DNA from: Eucommia ulmoides
Taxonomy: Eukaryota > Streptophyta > Magnoliopsida > Garryales > Eucommiaceae
Length of the DNA: 64,000 nt
Reading direction: 5' to 3'
Assembly (NCBI GenBank): GCA_016647705.1
Contig: CM028333.1
Span: forward strand, 18,783,743 to 18,847,742
Positions 46,726-57,683 of the stretch are shown here, in pieces (within the stretch, counting starts at the first letter, position 1; each line of letters starts with the position of its first letter). A model generated the notes under the pieces. That model did not search any database. It worked only from the letters and a program-made list of their open reading frames with translations, and had not been told where the DNA came from. The position numbers and the translations under genes are program-made.

Positions 46726-48428
46726 TGTACGCCGAAGGATTTCTGCTATCCTTCGCGTATATGACTACTCGCAAGTATATGACTACTCGTAAGTGTACGA
46801 GGTCAAAGTTCTAGTATAGTGTGATCGTTAAGATCGGGTTATTGTATCCACAGGGATTTGTGTCATTACTATCGAATACCGCGGTTGTCGTGACCTAACT
46901 TTATCTAGGCGAAAAACAAATGTATCTAATTAATTAAACTAATACTAATATATCCTAAATTAACTACATTAATATACTAATATGTTTTAGGGTGAAGAAT
47001 TACCTAGGGATTAACGTGTTTACAAATAAGTGTTCGATCTCGATTTACTCACGTTTACGGTGTTCGACCTATTTGACAATCTCGGTACGTAAACTCTACC
47101 GCTACCTCTCCCAAGTGTAAGATGGGGGAATACATGACTTCGAGTCAACGAAGAAATTCCCCTCAACGTCTTAATGACCCTAGGTCACGTGAGTCTCGCC
47201 CAGCATCATTGATTGCATAGAATCCAACTCCCGACCGGGTCATTGGATCGTGCGTCATATTTACCCTATCGACAATCTCTGTTCTAAAACTCCCTTACCA
47301 CATCTCCCAAGTGTAAGACAAGGGATATAATGCAACTTCAAGCCAACGAATAAGTCCCCCTCAACGTCTTAACGACCCTAGGTCGCGTGAGTCTTTCCCC
47401 AACGTCATCGATTGTCCACGATCCAAACCCCAACCGGGTTATAGAATCGTGGCGTTTGTTTACCCTAATCCGAATCCGGGGTTTATCAAAACCCCGTATT
47501 CTCCATTTACTAACTAAGAATGATAAATAAACAATACAATAAATACAATCAAACTAGGAAGAACAATTACAAACGAAACACCGAAATCATCTAAACAACG
47601 TATTTATAATTATATGTTAATCCCTACTACAATCCATGTTTAGCTATGGCCTTAGCTTTATTTAAATTGAAATAACAAGCTAAACATGCTCAAATGATCC
47701 TAAGATAAAGAAATAAGGAAAAACAATCAAAGAACTTAGCTTCGTCCGAAGATAAACTGCTAAGAACGCTCAACGATTGATTCGCCGTCTTTTCCACTTC
47801 GGGATGTGAGCTCTACCTCCATAATACCTAAACCCTAGCCTAAGGATGGCCTAAGGTGCTCAAAAATAAAAGAGAGACCGGAGAAGAGGGAGGGGAGATG
47901 ATATTTATAGCCAAAATATCCTAAAAATATCTTCAGACTGTGCAAGGGATTTTTGCCTAAGCGATGGAATTTCTGACTAGGTGGAGTTAGGTCGGTTTGG
48001 ATGATCACCTAGGCGGTGGACGTGAAAGAACATTCTGCTGGATTTTCGCCTAGGCAGTGGATTTCTCCGCCTAGGCGGTGGGCTGTCAGTAGCCTACCTT
48101 TGATTCTTTGCTAGATTTCGGCCTAGGCAGTGGTCCGTCAGTAACTTTTTCTCTTTTCTCAGCTTCTTCACCACCTAGGCGGAGGTCTGGACGCCTAGGC
48201 AGTGGGCCTATTTCACAAATTTTAGCCTCTGAGCTTGTTTATCCACCGTAACTTCGTCTGCTTTGGTTCGATCTCATCGTTTTTGCTCCAGTTTCCTATA
48301 TTTTTGTCCCACACACCTGATTTATACAAAAAGTAATAAAACTAATTAAAACGTAATAAAATACTATTTAAATGCTCAAAAACTAACTTAATTCGGTTTG
48401 GAAATAGGCAGGTGGATCACACCTATCA
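46726..48428 (-). mobile_element. P-LTR copy B (minus orientation)
   Basis: Read on plus it starts TGTACGCCGAAGGATT and ends CACACCTATCA. It is the reverse of copy A (15476-17095), with the TATA box as TTTATAGCC near 47910. CCGCCTAGGCGG (48067-48078) is a perfect 12-bp palindrome within an array of GCCTAGGC words (47950-48215). The left flank GTGAT matches the right flank of copy C (GATAT) only partly. The 200-bp internal duplication is at about 47090-47465. Confidence 0.85.
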
Positions 48429-50138
48429 AATGATTTCTACTATCCTTCGTGTATATGACTACTCGCAAGTGTACGAGGTCTAAGTTTTAGTATAGTGTGA
48501 TCGTTAATATTGGGTTATTGTATCTACAAGGATTGATGTTGTTACTATCGAATACCGCGTTTGTCGTGATCTAACTTTATCTAGGTAGAAAACAAATGTA
48601 TTTAATTAATTAAACTAATACTAATATAACTAAATTAACTACACTAATATGCTAATATGTTTTAGGGTCAATAATTTCCTAGGGATTAACGTATTTACAA
48701 ATATGTGTTCGATCTCGATTTACTCACGTTTACGGTGTTCAACCTATTTGACAATCTCGGTACGTAAACTCTACCGCCACCTCTCCCGAGTGTAATACGG
48801 GAGAATACATGACTTCGAGTCAACGAAGAAGTCCCCCTCAAAGTCTTAACGACCTTGGGTCAAGTGAGTCTCACCCAACGTCATTGATTGCACACAATCC
48901 AACTCCCGACCGGGTCATTGGATCGTGCGTTGTATTTACTCTATCGACAATCTCCATTCTAAAACTCATTCGCCACCTCTCCCGAGTGTAAGATGAGGGA
49001 TATAACGTGATTTTGTGTCAACGAAGAAGTCCCCCTCAACGTCTTAACAATCCTAGGTTGCGTGAGTCTTGTCCCAACATCATTGATTGTCCACGATTCA
49101 AACCCTAACTAGATTATAGAATCGTGGATCTTGTTTACCCTAATCCAAATATGGGGTTTATCAAAACCCCGTATTCTCTATTTATCTAATTAAGCATGAT
49201 AAACAAACAATACATTAAATACAATCAAACTACGAAAAACAAACATAAACGCAACACCGAAATCATCCAAACAAACGTATTTATAAATATACCATTAATC
49301 CCTACTACAATCCATGTTTAACTCGTGGTCATAACCGTATAAACATATAAATCGAGCTAAACATGCTCACATGAACCTAAGATAAAGAAATAAGGAAAAA
49401 CAATCAAAGAACTTAGCCTCGTCCGAAGATAAACCGCTAAGAACGCTCAACAATCGATTCGCCGTCTTCTCCACTTCGGGATGTGAGCTCCACCTCTAAA
49501 ACTTCTAAACCCTAGCCTAAGTATGGCCTAAGGTGCTCAAAAATGCAAGAGAGACCGGAGAAGGGGGAAGAAAGGGGATATTTATAGCCAAAATATCCTA
49601 AAAATATCTCAAGACTGTGCAGGGGATTTCTACCTAGGCGGTGGAATTTTTGCCTAGGCGGAGGTAGGTCGGTTCGGCTGATTGCCTAAGCAGTGATGTA
49701 GGTGGCGTACGTGGAAGAACATTCTACTGGATTTCTGCCTAAGTGATGGATTTCTCTGCCTAGGCGGTGAGCTGTCAGTAGCTTGCCTTTGATTCTCTGC
49801 TGGATTTCCGCCTAGGTGGTAGATTTCTCTACTTAGGTGGTGGTCCGTCAGTAACTTTTGCTCTTTTCGCAACTTCTTCACCGCCTAGGCAGAGGTCTGG
49901 ACGCCTAGGCGGTGGGCCTATTTCAAAAATTTTAGCCTCCGAGCTTGTTTATCCACCGTAACTTCATCCGCTTTGGTTCGATCTCATCGTTTTTGCTCTA
50001 GTTTTCTATTTTTTTGCCCCACACACCTGATTTATACAAAAAGAAATAAAACTAATTAAAATGTAATAAAATACTATTTAAACGCTTGAAAACTAACTTA
50101 ATTCGGTTTGGAAATAGGAAGGTGGATCACACCTATCA
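48429..50138 (-). mobile_element. P-LTR copy C, directly abutting copy B
   Basis: It follows copy B without internal sequence. Its first bases read AATGATTTCTACTATCC, so the opening TGTACGCCGAAGG is lost. It ends ACACCTATCA at 50138, and the copia RNase H text resumes after GATAT. The GCCTAGGCGG-type array is at 49630-49920. B and C together look like an element whose internal region is gone, with a trimmed junction. Confidence 0.82.
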
Positions 50139-50564
50139 GATATCATATTCTGAAAAGGGATATTATTATTGAGTATATTGATACCTCTGACCAGCTTGCT
50201 GATATTTTTACCAAACTACTAGCGGAAGATCAGTTTGTGAAAATTATTCGCGGTTTGAGTATGGTTAGGCATAATGATGTTGCCTAGAGTGTGTTGTTTT
50301 CTCCTTCCTACCTAAATTTGTTTTTGAAGATGACAAAGGGGGAGAAATTAGTGATGTTTTATTTAGGGGGAGTATTCTAAAACTATGTTTTAATAAAAAG
50401 GGAGAAATTTAAAAATTGTGCTTTATTGAGTATTTTTTAAATTGTGCATTATTGAAATCTTCATTGTGACGCTTTAACGAGTTAAACAACCGGTCATCGG
50501 TTTCAGGGGGAGTATGGTTATATTTTATTTTAAAGAAAACATCAAAGTTAATTGTCATCATCAA

Positions 50565-50649
50565 AATTGGGGAGATTGTTGATCCCAAGATTTTGATGAA
50601 CAATTAAGTATTGATGTTTTGGTGAAACTAATGTTTGATCAAGTGTTTC
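50565..50649 (+). repeat. copia-2 polypurine tract and start of the 3' LTR, truncated
   Basis: AATTGGGGAGAT just before 50577 is a reasonable polypurine tract. TGTTGATCCCAAGATTTTG from 50577 matches the 5' LTR start, with a few differences over 73 bp. A foreign TGTAAGGCCC LTR then begins at 50650. The rest of the 3' LTR presumably lies beyond the window. Confidence 0.85.
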
Positions 50650-52053
50650 TGTAAGGCCCAAATAATAGTACGTGCGTCATTAATAGTTGCATTTTAAAGT
50701 ATTGGGAAATTCGGGGTAAATTTTTGTTAATAAAAATCAAAATTAAAAGTTTAGGGGTCAAATTTGAAATTTAGAAAATATGGAAATTAAACTTGAGATC
50801 CAAATTGATAATTAAAATCAAAATTTGAAAATAGTAAGGGTGAAATTGTAAGACCTCAATCGTAGCATGTACGTCATTTCAGTTATATTTTAGAGTAACT
50901 CTGAAAATTCGGGGTGAAATTAGGACAATTAAAAAATTCAAATAAAAAAGTTTAGGGGTCAAATTGTAAATCTAGAAACAGTAAATCCCAATTTAGGGAG
51001 GTAAATTGACATTTAACCTTTAATTGAAACTCATAGGGGGTGAAATTGAAAATCTTAGAAACTTTAAAAAGTTGAAATTGATTAAATTCAAGATTTAAAG
51101 GAAGTTGGAGGAGGAAAGAGTAATTAATTAAAAAATTTATTATATATATATATGCACGCGATCGGACGAGCAACTGGTCGGCAGGGAATTAGAGAGAGCA
51201 GTGACGTGGCACGCTTAGATAATTTGAATCCACTAATTTCATGCACAAGTAATGATAAAAAATCTCATGATCAAGAATCCTAAATCCAAAATCTGAAAAT
51301 CAGAAAAAATAAAATAAAAAAAATAAAAAAATCTAGAAATAGAGAGCAGGCCGGAGTTCGGGTTTGAGAAGCGATCGCCGGCAAAGGTATCGGACGTGCA
51401 TGGGGGTACGATCGTCGGCGTAGAGTCTTGTCAGTCCGTTTTGAGAGAGAGATCAGGTAGTTGAATCTAGAGCGACGAATTGTGGATCGTTTCCTGTTGA
51501 TCATCGGCGGTGGTTGCAGACGGTGACAGTGGAGCGTTTTTCGGCGTGTAGGGGTTGCTGTGCCATCTGAATCAGGGCAGATCCAGGTCGGTCGGCGAAA
51601 TTGGGTTGTCGATGGTGACGGTTGGTACGGTGCATGGGTTTCGTGGGTGAGGGGGTATTCTGGTTTCGTCCGATGGTGTGTGTGTGTAGCGGTGTGTGTG
51701 CTGCCGTCATTCGGGGGAAGGTGATGGTGGAGGTGATCCTAGCGGTCATCCGGCGGGGTGTGGGATCGATGACCTTGGGGTAGTGTGTCGTCAATGTTGC
51801 ATAGGTGTGGGTGCTCCAGCGTGAGGGCGGTGGTCGCTGCAGTGTGTGCATGCGTTGCAGGCAGTGTGTGTGTGTGAGTTCAACAATCTGGTGGGTTTGC
51901 GTGGTCGGCTGTGGAGTGGCTGGTGGTGGTTGTTGAGTGGTGGTGGGAGTTGTGCAGGGTCTTCAGTGAGGGTCGACTGAGTGTGGAAAGCCGCCGGTGG
52001 ACGGTGGCAGTAAAGAGAGAAAGAGGGTTGGCCGTCCGGTCGGGAACCAGAAA

Positions 52054-52054
<1 letters not shown>

Positions 52055-52101
<47 letters not shown>
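52055..52101 (+). repeat. Poly-A tract of 47 bases in the outer LTR
   Basis: An uninterrupted A run follows GGGAACCAGAAAC and precedes CAGGAAAAG. The matching place in the Tekay LTR (53885-53925) has a shorter A-rich segment. The run creates poly-Lys and poly-Phe frames that are not genes. Confidence 0.95.
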
Positions 52102-52102
<1 letters not shown>

Positions 52103-54461
52103 AGGAAAAGAAGAGAAACTGAAAATTTGCATGAACAACCCCGATAAAAATTCAAAATCCATCTCGCGGCCGACGGAAGATTCAGAACGGGTAACGTTTT
52201 CGTTAAATTTATTTTGGTTTATTAAATTAAATTCTAGCATCAAATTGTTGTAACAGGAATAATAAAATTGGGACCGTTCACATGAATAAATTTTATACAG
52301 TAATTAGTAACGAAGCGAAATTAACCGAATAACAATTTTCACAAATAAAATATGGGAATGAGAGAACACGGAACTTAGGGCCTGCATTGCATGATTAGGA
52401 TATTTTTACCTAAAATATTAATTTAGGTCATGTCGCTAATAGGTTCGCAGGCACCGGAGTAACATTAGAGGATAGTCGGTAAAAGCTTTTGGAGAGCGGA
52501 TCACGAGGTGAGTGTACTGTCTTCTTACCAAACTATTTTTCTATGTATATATATGCGATGAAATGTGTGTTTACTGAAACTGTATGTACAACCTAAGTTA
52601 TAGGATGTACGTCATAAATAGTCGCATTATAGAACATTAGAGAATTTTAGGGTAAAAAGTTTATTGATAAAAACTCAAATCAAAAGTTGGGGGTTAAATT
52701 GGGAATTTAAGAACACAAAAATTTAAACTTGGGATTTGGATGGGTGATTAGGAATCAAAAGTAAAAATGTTAAGGGCAAAATTATAAATATTGGAACTTT
52801 TAAAACTTAAACTTACCGAAATAAGAATCCTACAGAAAATGAAGGGAGGAAAGTGTAATTTGAATTTCTGTTTTATATTTCTGTCTATATCCACGCGGTA
52901 AACCGACGGCGATCCACCGGCCCAGGAGGGGCGATCGAGGGGCGACGTGGCAAGCTCAGAATTGGTTTAACCACTAATTTCATGCATTAAAAACCCTCCC
53001 ACATACACTGAAGTGAGGAAATCGGAAAAGAAAGAAAACTCGAAAAATTTAGAGAGAGAGAGAGAATCGGAGCAGAGGGGTCATCGATTTTTCTTGAATC
53101 GACGTTCCTCCGGCAGCGTGGTCGTGTGGGCATTGTAAACAATTCCAGGGAGAGAGAAAGAGAGATTGGTGCGGCCGGTGGCGTGGTTCGTCGACGGAGT
53201 GGCAGTGCGCGTGTTAGCGTCGCCGGTGAGCGGAGCTGCGGATCGTCGTTCGACCATCGACGATCGTCGGGCAGGTGAGTATTTATATGTATTTCTCCAA
53301 GTAATTGATAGATGTATGCATGCATAAGCATAACGAGTTGGGTCGGTAAGTTTCCAGCGGTGTGGGGGTGTGCTCGATTTTTGGTTTCCGGCTGCATGTG
53401 GGTTTGTCTGTGTGTGTTCTGTTTTTCCGGCTACTGTGTGCGCGTGTGCGTGTGTGTGAAATCTGTAATGCATCGACGTGAATCCAGGAAAAGGGAAGGG
53501 AAAAACCGAGATGGAGAGAGAGACAGAGAGAGAGGACGATCAACGCGGTGGCGGTGGTGGGGGTTGGTTGTGGCTACGATGTGCCGCTGTGTATGTGTGG
53601 GACTCCGTCGGCAGGGATCGTTGGTCCCGTGGTGTGCTGTCGGTAGTGGCATCCAAGCATAGTTGCATGCATGGATGGTTGTGTGTGTGTCGCAGGGTGC
53701 GTAGGTGCGTGAACAGTAGCAGCTGGGTATGGGTTGAGCTGCTGAGACGGCTGGAGGGGGGTGTCGGATGGACGTTATGGGTGGTACGGGGGTTAACAGG
53801 CGAGTCGGCAAGGAGGGAGAAGCCACCGGCGATCGGCAACGGTAGAGAGAGAGAGAGAGACCGCCGTCGGGGCTGGGAAGAACCGAAAAAAAAATTAAAA
53901 ATAAAAATAAATAAAAATAAAATTGCACAACTAACCCCAGAAAAAGGGGAAAATTTCCACTTCAAATGAAAACCCTTTTCGCGGCTTGTGAATAACTCGG
54001 AAAGGATCTCGTTTGCCGTTAAATTTATTCTAGTTTTGTTAAAATTCAATCTTAGCCTAAAATCTTTGTAACCGGAGTAATAAATTGGGATCGTTCATAT
54101 TACGGGATTTCTTATGCAATAAATAATGGAACAAAATTATTAAGAATAATAACAAATCTCATAGATAAAATATGGGGAATGGAAAATGCGGAACTTAGGG
54201 CCTGCCTTACATGACTAAGTGATTTTACATGAAATATTAACTTAGACCCTATCATTTCTAGGTTCGCAGACGCCAACACCTCGGTAAGCTTTGGACAGTG
54301 AGGGTTTTGTAGCGCCAAAAATGAGGTGAGTGTACTGTCTTCTTGCCGAATTATTTGTATGTATATATATATATATATCCGATGAAAACTGGTTGTATTT
54401 AAATTAGAAGCTGTTAGCAAAATTATGTGGTGATTAGACGATATTATTGAGTGATGTTGAT

Positions 54462-54567
54462 CTGCTTCGGCAGAGTGATGTTATCCGCTTCGGCGGAGTG
54501 ATGTTTATCTGCTTCGGTAGAGTGATGTTAGACGTTTGTACTGCGCAGTGATTATCCACTTCGGCGG
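54462..54567 (+). repeat. cTTCGg hairpin array in the Tekay 5' LTR
   Basis: Units with a ~23.5-bp period carry CTGC(TTCG)GCAG at 54462-54473, CCGC(TTCG)GCGG at 54485-54496, CTGC(TTCG)GTAG at 54509-54520 and CCAC(TTCG)GCGG at 54556-54567. A degenerate unit with CTGCGCAG lies between the last two. The spacer is AGTGATGTT(T)AT. As RNA, C(UUCG)G is an exceptionally stable tetraloop. Stem changes T-A to C-G keep pairing in units 1 and 2. Confidence 0.85.
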
Positions 54568-54581
54568 AGTGATGGGTGTTC

Positions 54582-54649
54582 GTAGGAAGGCATATCCTAC
54601 GGATGATACGGTACCGTTGCAAACTCCCGATCGTGAGGTTAAAACGATC
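54582..54649 (+). other. Two conserved hairpins next to the array (5' LTR)
   Basis: GTAGGA (54582-54587) pairs with TCCTAC (54595-54600) around a 7-nt loop. GATCGT (54629-54634) pairs with ACGATC (54644-54649) around a 9-nt loop. Both are also found in the 3' LTR (62724-62742 and 62771-62791) and on the minus strand of the solo LTR at 32796-32861. Function is unknown. Confidence 0.75.
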
Positions 54650-55232
54650 ACCATGGCTAACCAGTGTGTGTTGTGGTTTGGGGTGTGATGTTTTATTTAT
54701 ATTGGGTAATTTATTATTATTGCAGGCGATGGGTATGATATTTATACTGCATGGTTACAAAAATGGAACTTATATGTATATTACTTCCTGTGTACTGCAT
54801 ATATGGTACTTATGCTGAATCCATGTGTAAACGTTGTGTTATCTAGAAGGTACTATTATTATTAAATAAGAATGATTTTATTGAGAAGGCAGTACACTCG
54901 CAGGTGAAATGGCTAGGAGTCGGTCCCCTACTGGCACGGGGTAGAGTTCGTCGATGGTATAGCAAGGAATTAAAATTTTCGGGAAGTGCAGCCTGAGGCG
55001 AACCTAGGAAACGTTCATCGTTTGTTTTTTTTTCCTTTTGCTTTTCTAGAAGGGATTTCAGGGACGGGTATGTCTCTGCCTTGGAAAGATGTTTATGACT
55101 TGTGTTTTGATTATTTGTATAATTATAACTGCATATCGTTGCTTTCTAGTTGGTTTGTCGCCGGGGTAATGTTGTGTCAACGTCACACCGGCCCCACTAG
55201 TGACGGGTGTCCTGGGTGGGGTGTGACAATTT

Positions 55233-55244
55233 TGGTATCAGAGC
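55233..55244 (+). promoter_or_regulatory. Tekay primer-binding site
   Basis: TGGTATCAGAGC, four bases after the LTR end, is the classic complement of the plant initiator Met-tRNA 3' end used by many LTR retrotransposons. Confidence 0.95.
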
Positions 55245-55463
55245 CTAGGTCATAGGTTCTGTAGACTTGTCAGGGGTCGTGCCCGTAGAGGGTCATGGGA
55301 TGGGGAAACGTGCTAGTCGTCTAGTCTGTAGGGGACCCTAAGATAGGGTGTTAGTGGGTGTTTTTAATACTCGCGAAATAGTTAATTAACATATGTTAAT
55401 TATTGGCATTTCTCCGGTTGACCTAATTAGTTGTTGAATTGGATTTTATGACTGATAACAGGT

Positions 55464-56943
55464 ATGGAAGGAGAAGGTGAAACCTCGGGGAGTGTGGGAC
55501 CCCAGAGGCAGGCGGAACCCCCGAGGCAAGTGGAGCCTCAGGAACAGAGAGATAGGGAGCAGGAAAGCTTGCAGATTGTAGGATCCCACACGCAGGGTGA
55601 CAGGTTGCAAGGAAGTTTAGATGCGGTCGAAAGAATTTTGCAGGCCGCTGCGCAGCTAACGGAGCAGCAAGCGAGGATTATGGAAAGTCAGAGGGCTCAA
55701 GGTGATACCGCCACATCTCAGGCGGTACGGTTGAAGAGGTTCAAGGAGTTAGACCCTCCGACTTTCACCAGGACAGCGGGTCCAACTGATGCGGAGAATT
55801 GGATCAGAGGCGTGGGGCACGTATTTGAGGCGATGGGGATTGTTGACGATAGTCGAGTTCCCCTTGCCACTTTTCAGTTGAGGGAGAAAGCCGAGCACTG
55901 GTGGGAAGAAATGAAAAGACTGATTTCCGGTTCTGGTGAGAAGATCACATGGGATCGTTTCGTCACCGCGTTTAATGAGAAGTACTTTCTCGAGTCTTAT
56001 CGATTCCAGATGGAGGAGGAATTTATAGTCCTGAAGCAGGGAAAGATAACTGTTCAGCAGTACGAAGTTAAATTCGATGCTTTATCCCGTTTTGCCCTGG
56101 ATCTGGTAAAAACGGAGGAGGAAAAATGCAGACGTTTCCAGAAGGGACTTCAGTTAGAGATCCGCTCCAGGCTGAAAAGCAAGCAAATTAAGAATTATGC
56201 AGAGTTGGTGAATACAGCAAAGTTAGTGGAGAGGGATGTGCAGGAAGCCGCCGAGAGTCAAGAGCAGGACAGCGGGTCCAACTGATGCGGAGAATTGGAT
56301 CAGAGGCGTGGGGCACGTATTTGAGGCGATGGGGATTGTTGACGATAGTCGAGTTCCCCTTGCCACTTTTCAGTTGAGGGAGAAAGCCGAGCACTGGTGG
56401 GAAGAAATGAAAAGACTGATTTCCGGTTCTGGTGAGAAGATCACATGGGATCGTTTCGTCACCGCGTTTAATGAGAAGTACTTTCTCGAGTCTTATCGAT
56501 TCCAGATGGAGGAGGAATTTATAGTCCTGAAGCAGGGAAAGATAACTGTTCAGCAGTACGAAGTTAAATTCGATGCTTTATCCCGTTTTGCCCTGGATCT
56601 GGTAAAAACGGAGGAGGAAAAATGCAGACGTTTCCAGAAGGGACTTCAGTTAGAGATCCGCTCCAGGCTGAAAAGCAAGCAAATTAAGAATTATGCAGAG
56701 TTGGTGAATACGGCAAAGTTAGTGGAGAGGGATGTGCAGGAAGCCGCCGAGAGTCAAGAGCAGTACAAGAAAAGCAGATTTGAGTCGCCTAGCAGATTTT
56801 CGGGTGGCACTTCGCGGGGGACGGTAGTTCGACCGCCAATTGCTCGGGCCTCATCATTTGGCCAATCCACCAGGAACCGTGGTTCCCGGCAATCCTACCC
56901 TAGGCAACAACAAAGTGCATTAGAAGCTAGTGCTGGTCCGTAG
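55464..56943 (+). pseudogene. Tekay gag, broken by a 496-bp tandem duplication
   Basis: The frame from ATG 55464 gives a Gln/Glu-rich head, then the capsid with DAENWIRGVGHVFEAMGI, AEHWWEEMKRLISGSGEK and EKYFLESYRFQMEEEFIVLK. At 56268 the segment begins again and shifts the frame, because 496 is not a multiple of three. The first frame ends at 56285, and the second copy runs to a TAG at 56941. Gag would form the particle core. Only a capsid-truncated product is possible. Confidence 0.93.
55772..56763 (+). repeat. Near-perfect 496-bp tandem duplication in gag
   Basis: Units are 55772-56267 and 56268-56763, beginning GACAGCGGGTCCAAC. By eye they differ at only one base (AATACAGC versus AATACGGC). 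CAG precedes the unit at its left edge and also ends it, a 3-bp microhomology. Confidence 0.95.
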
Positions 56944-57180
56944 AGGCCAGAACGGAATCAGCCGTTGAGTCGGGCTGGGGGGATAAATGTTATCACTGTG
57001 GAGCTACGGATCACTTTGCCAGAGACTATCCGGTGGGAGTCCCGATATGTTTCCACTGTCATGTGCCAGGTCATAAATCTATAAATTGTCCAAAACTTGC
57101 TTCTACATTCGTACCTCTAGCGAGCAGTATGGGTAGTACGGGTCCTAGTACCGCCTAGGGACTTAGTAGAGGATCGCCGG
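56944..57180 (+). pseudogene. Tekay nucleocapsid zinc knuckles
   Basis: After a TAG and a frame change the text reads CYHCGATDHFARDY, a CCHC knuckle whose last Cys is Tyr, and then CFHCHVPGHKSINC, an intact CX2CX4HX4C knuckle. Knuckles bind the genomic RNA. A further in-frame TAG lies near 57157. Confidence 0.85.
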
Positions 57181-57245
57181 GTAGACCTCCAACGCGAGGC
57201 CGTGTTTTTGCTACTACTCGACAGGATGCTCATGCTACTCCCGAG

Positions 57246-57683
57246 GTGGTCACAGGTATCATATCTTTATATGCTAAAGATGCTCGTGTGCTTATTGATC
57301 CTGGTTCTATGCATTCTTTTGTTTCGGCAACCTTTATGATGCAAGTAGGCAGATTTTCCATTTCTTTATCCTACCGTATTGTTATTTCTACTCCAGTGGG
57401 TAAGTTGGTATGGATCGATAGGGTGTACAAGGACAGTCCACTTTGGTTTGGTGATAGAGAGTTATTAGCAGATCTATTACCCCTGAGTATTCGCGATTTC
57501 GATATAATACTGGGTATGGATTTGTTATCTGGATATCATGCCACGGTGGACTGTTTCAAGAAGGAAGTGATATTTCGAATCTCAGGCAAGCCGGAGTTTG
57601 TATTTGCTAGAGATAGAATTATCACTCCTGTCAGTTTAATTTCAGTGATAGAAGCCAGGATATTATTGAAGAAAGGCTGTTAG
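57246..57683 (+). pseudogene. Tekay aspartic protease
   Basis: DARVLIDPGSMHSF holds the active-site Asp (GAT at 57297-57299). FDIILGMDLLSGYHATVDC is the second conserved block of this family. The open frame ends in a TAG in GC*GYLAH, where other members probably have Gln, which would cut protease off from RT. Confidence 0.88.

Larger units (their letters stand above)
46300..50290 (+). pseudogene. copia-2 RNase H, split by two foreign LTRs
   Basis: The first part (46309-46725) reads [54 protein letters not shown] and [14 protein letters not shown]. After the LTR pair the text continues at 50144 with HILKRDIIIEYIDTSDQLAD and then IFTK. The catalytic D, E and D residues of copia RNase H are visible (SYSDVDFA, TTEAKY, FCDNKS). 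Two stops and the insertion inactivate it. Confidence 0.88.
40019..50649 (+). mobile_element. Ty1/copia retrotransposon (copia-2), SIRE/Maximus-like, decayed
   Basis: A 2134-bp 5' LTR, PBS, gag, protease, integrase, RT and RNase H follow in copia order, then a PPT and the first 73 bp of the 3' LTR. The 3' LTR is cut at 50649 by a gypsy LTR. Many stops and frameshifts inactivate the polyprotein. A tandem pair of foreign LTRs (46726-50138) splits RNase H. The long gag-pol spacer and the RT words YVDDIIFGSTN and FFLGLQIKQ suggest the SIRE/Maximus lineage (inference). Confidence 0.92.
52585..55228 (+). repeat. Tekay 5' LTR
   Basis: It begins TGTACAACCTAAGTTATAGG and ends GGGTGGGGTGTGACA. It contains GA-rich and GT-rich stretches giving false open frames (53000-53950), an (AT)n run near 54361-54378, a hairpin array at 54462-54567 and two conserved hairpins after it. 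Confidence 0.95.

Noticed and set aside
46726-50138. Helitron pair, because of a terminal hairpin (CGAAGGAT...ATCCTTCG)
   Set aside because: There is no CTRR after the hairpin. TG...CA ends and the 5-bp duplication at copy A support LTRs instead.
51280-52243. Several minus frames of 74-150 codons
   Set aside because: They are LTR sequence with a poly-A run giving poly-Phe, with no conserved domain. The same kind of frames recurs in the related LTRs.
52987-54049. Frames of 116-169 codons on both strands in the 5' LTR, repeated at 61113-62187 in the 3' LTR
   Set aside because: They are presence-by-copy in both LTRs, with GA- and GT-rich composition and no motif. They are not conserved as proteins between the LTRs.
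54462-54567. CRISPR-like array (short repeats with spacers)
   Set aside because: The period is about 23.5 bp with the repeat filling most of it, and there are no unique spacers. The context is a plant LTR retrotransposon, so this is a hairpin minisatellite.
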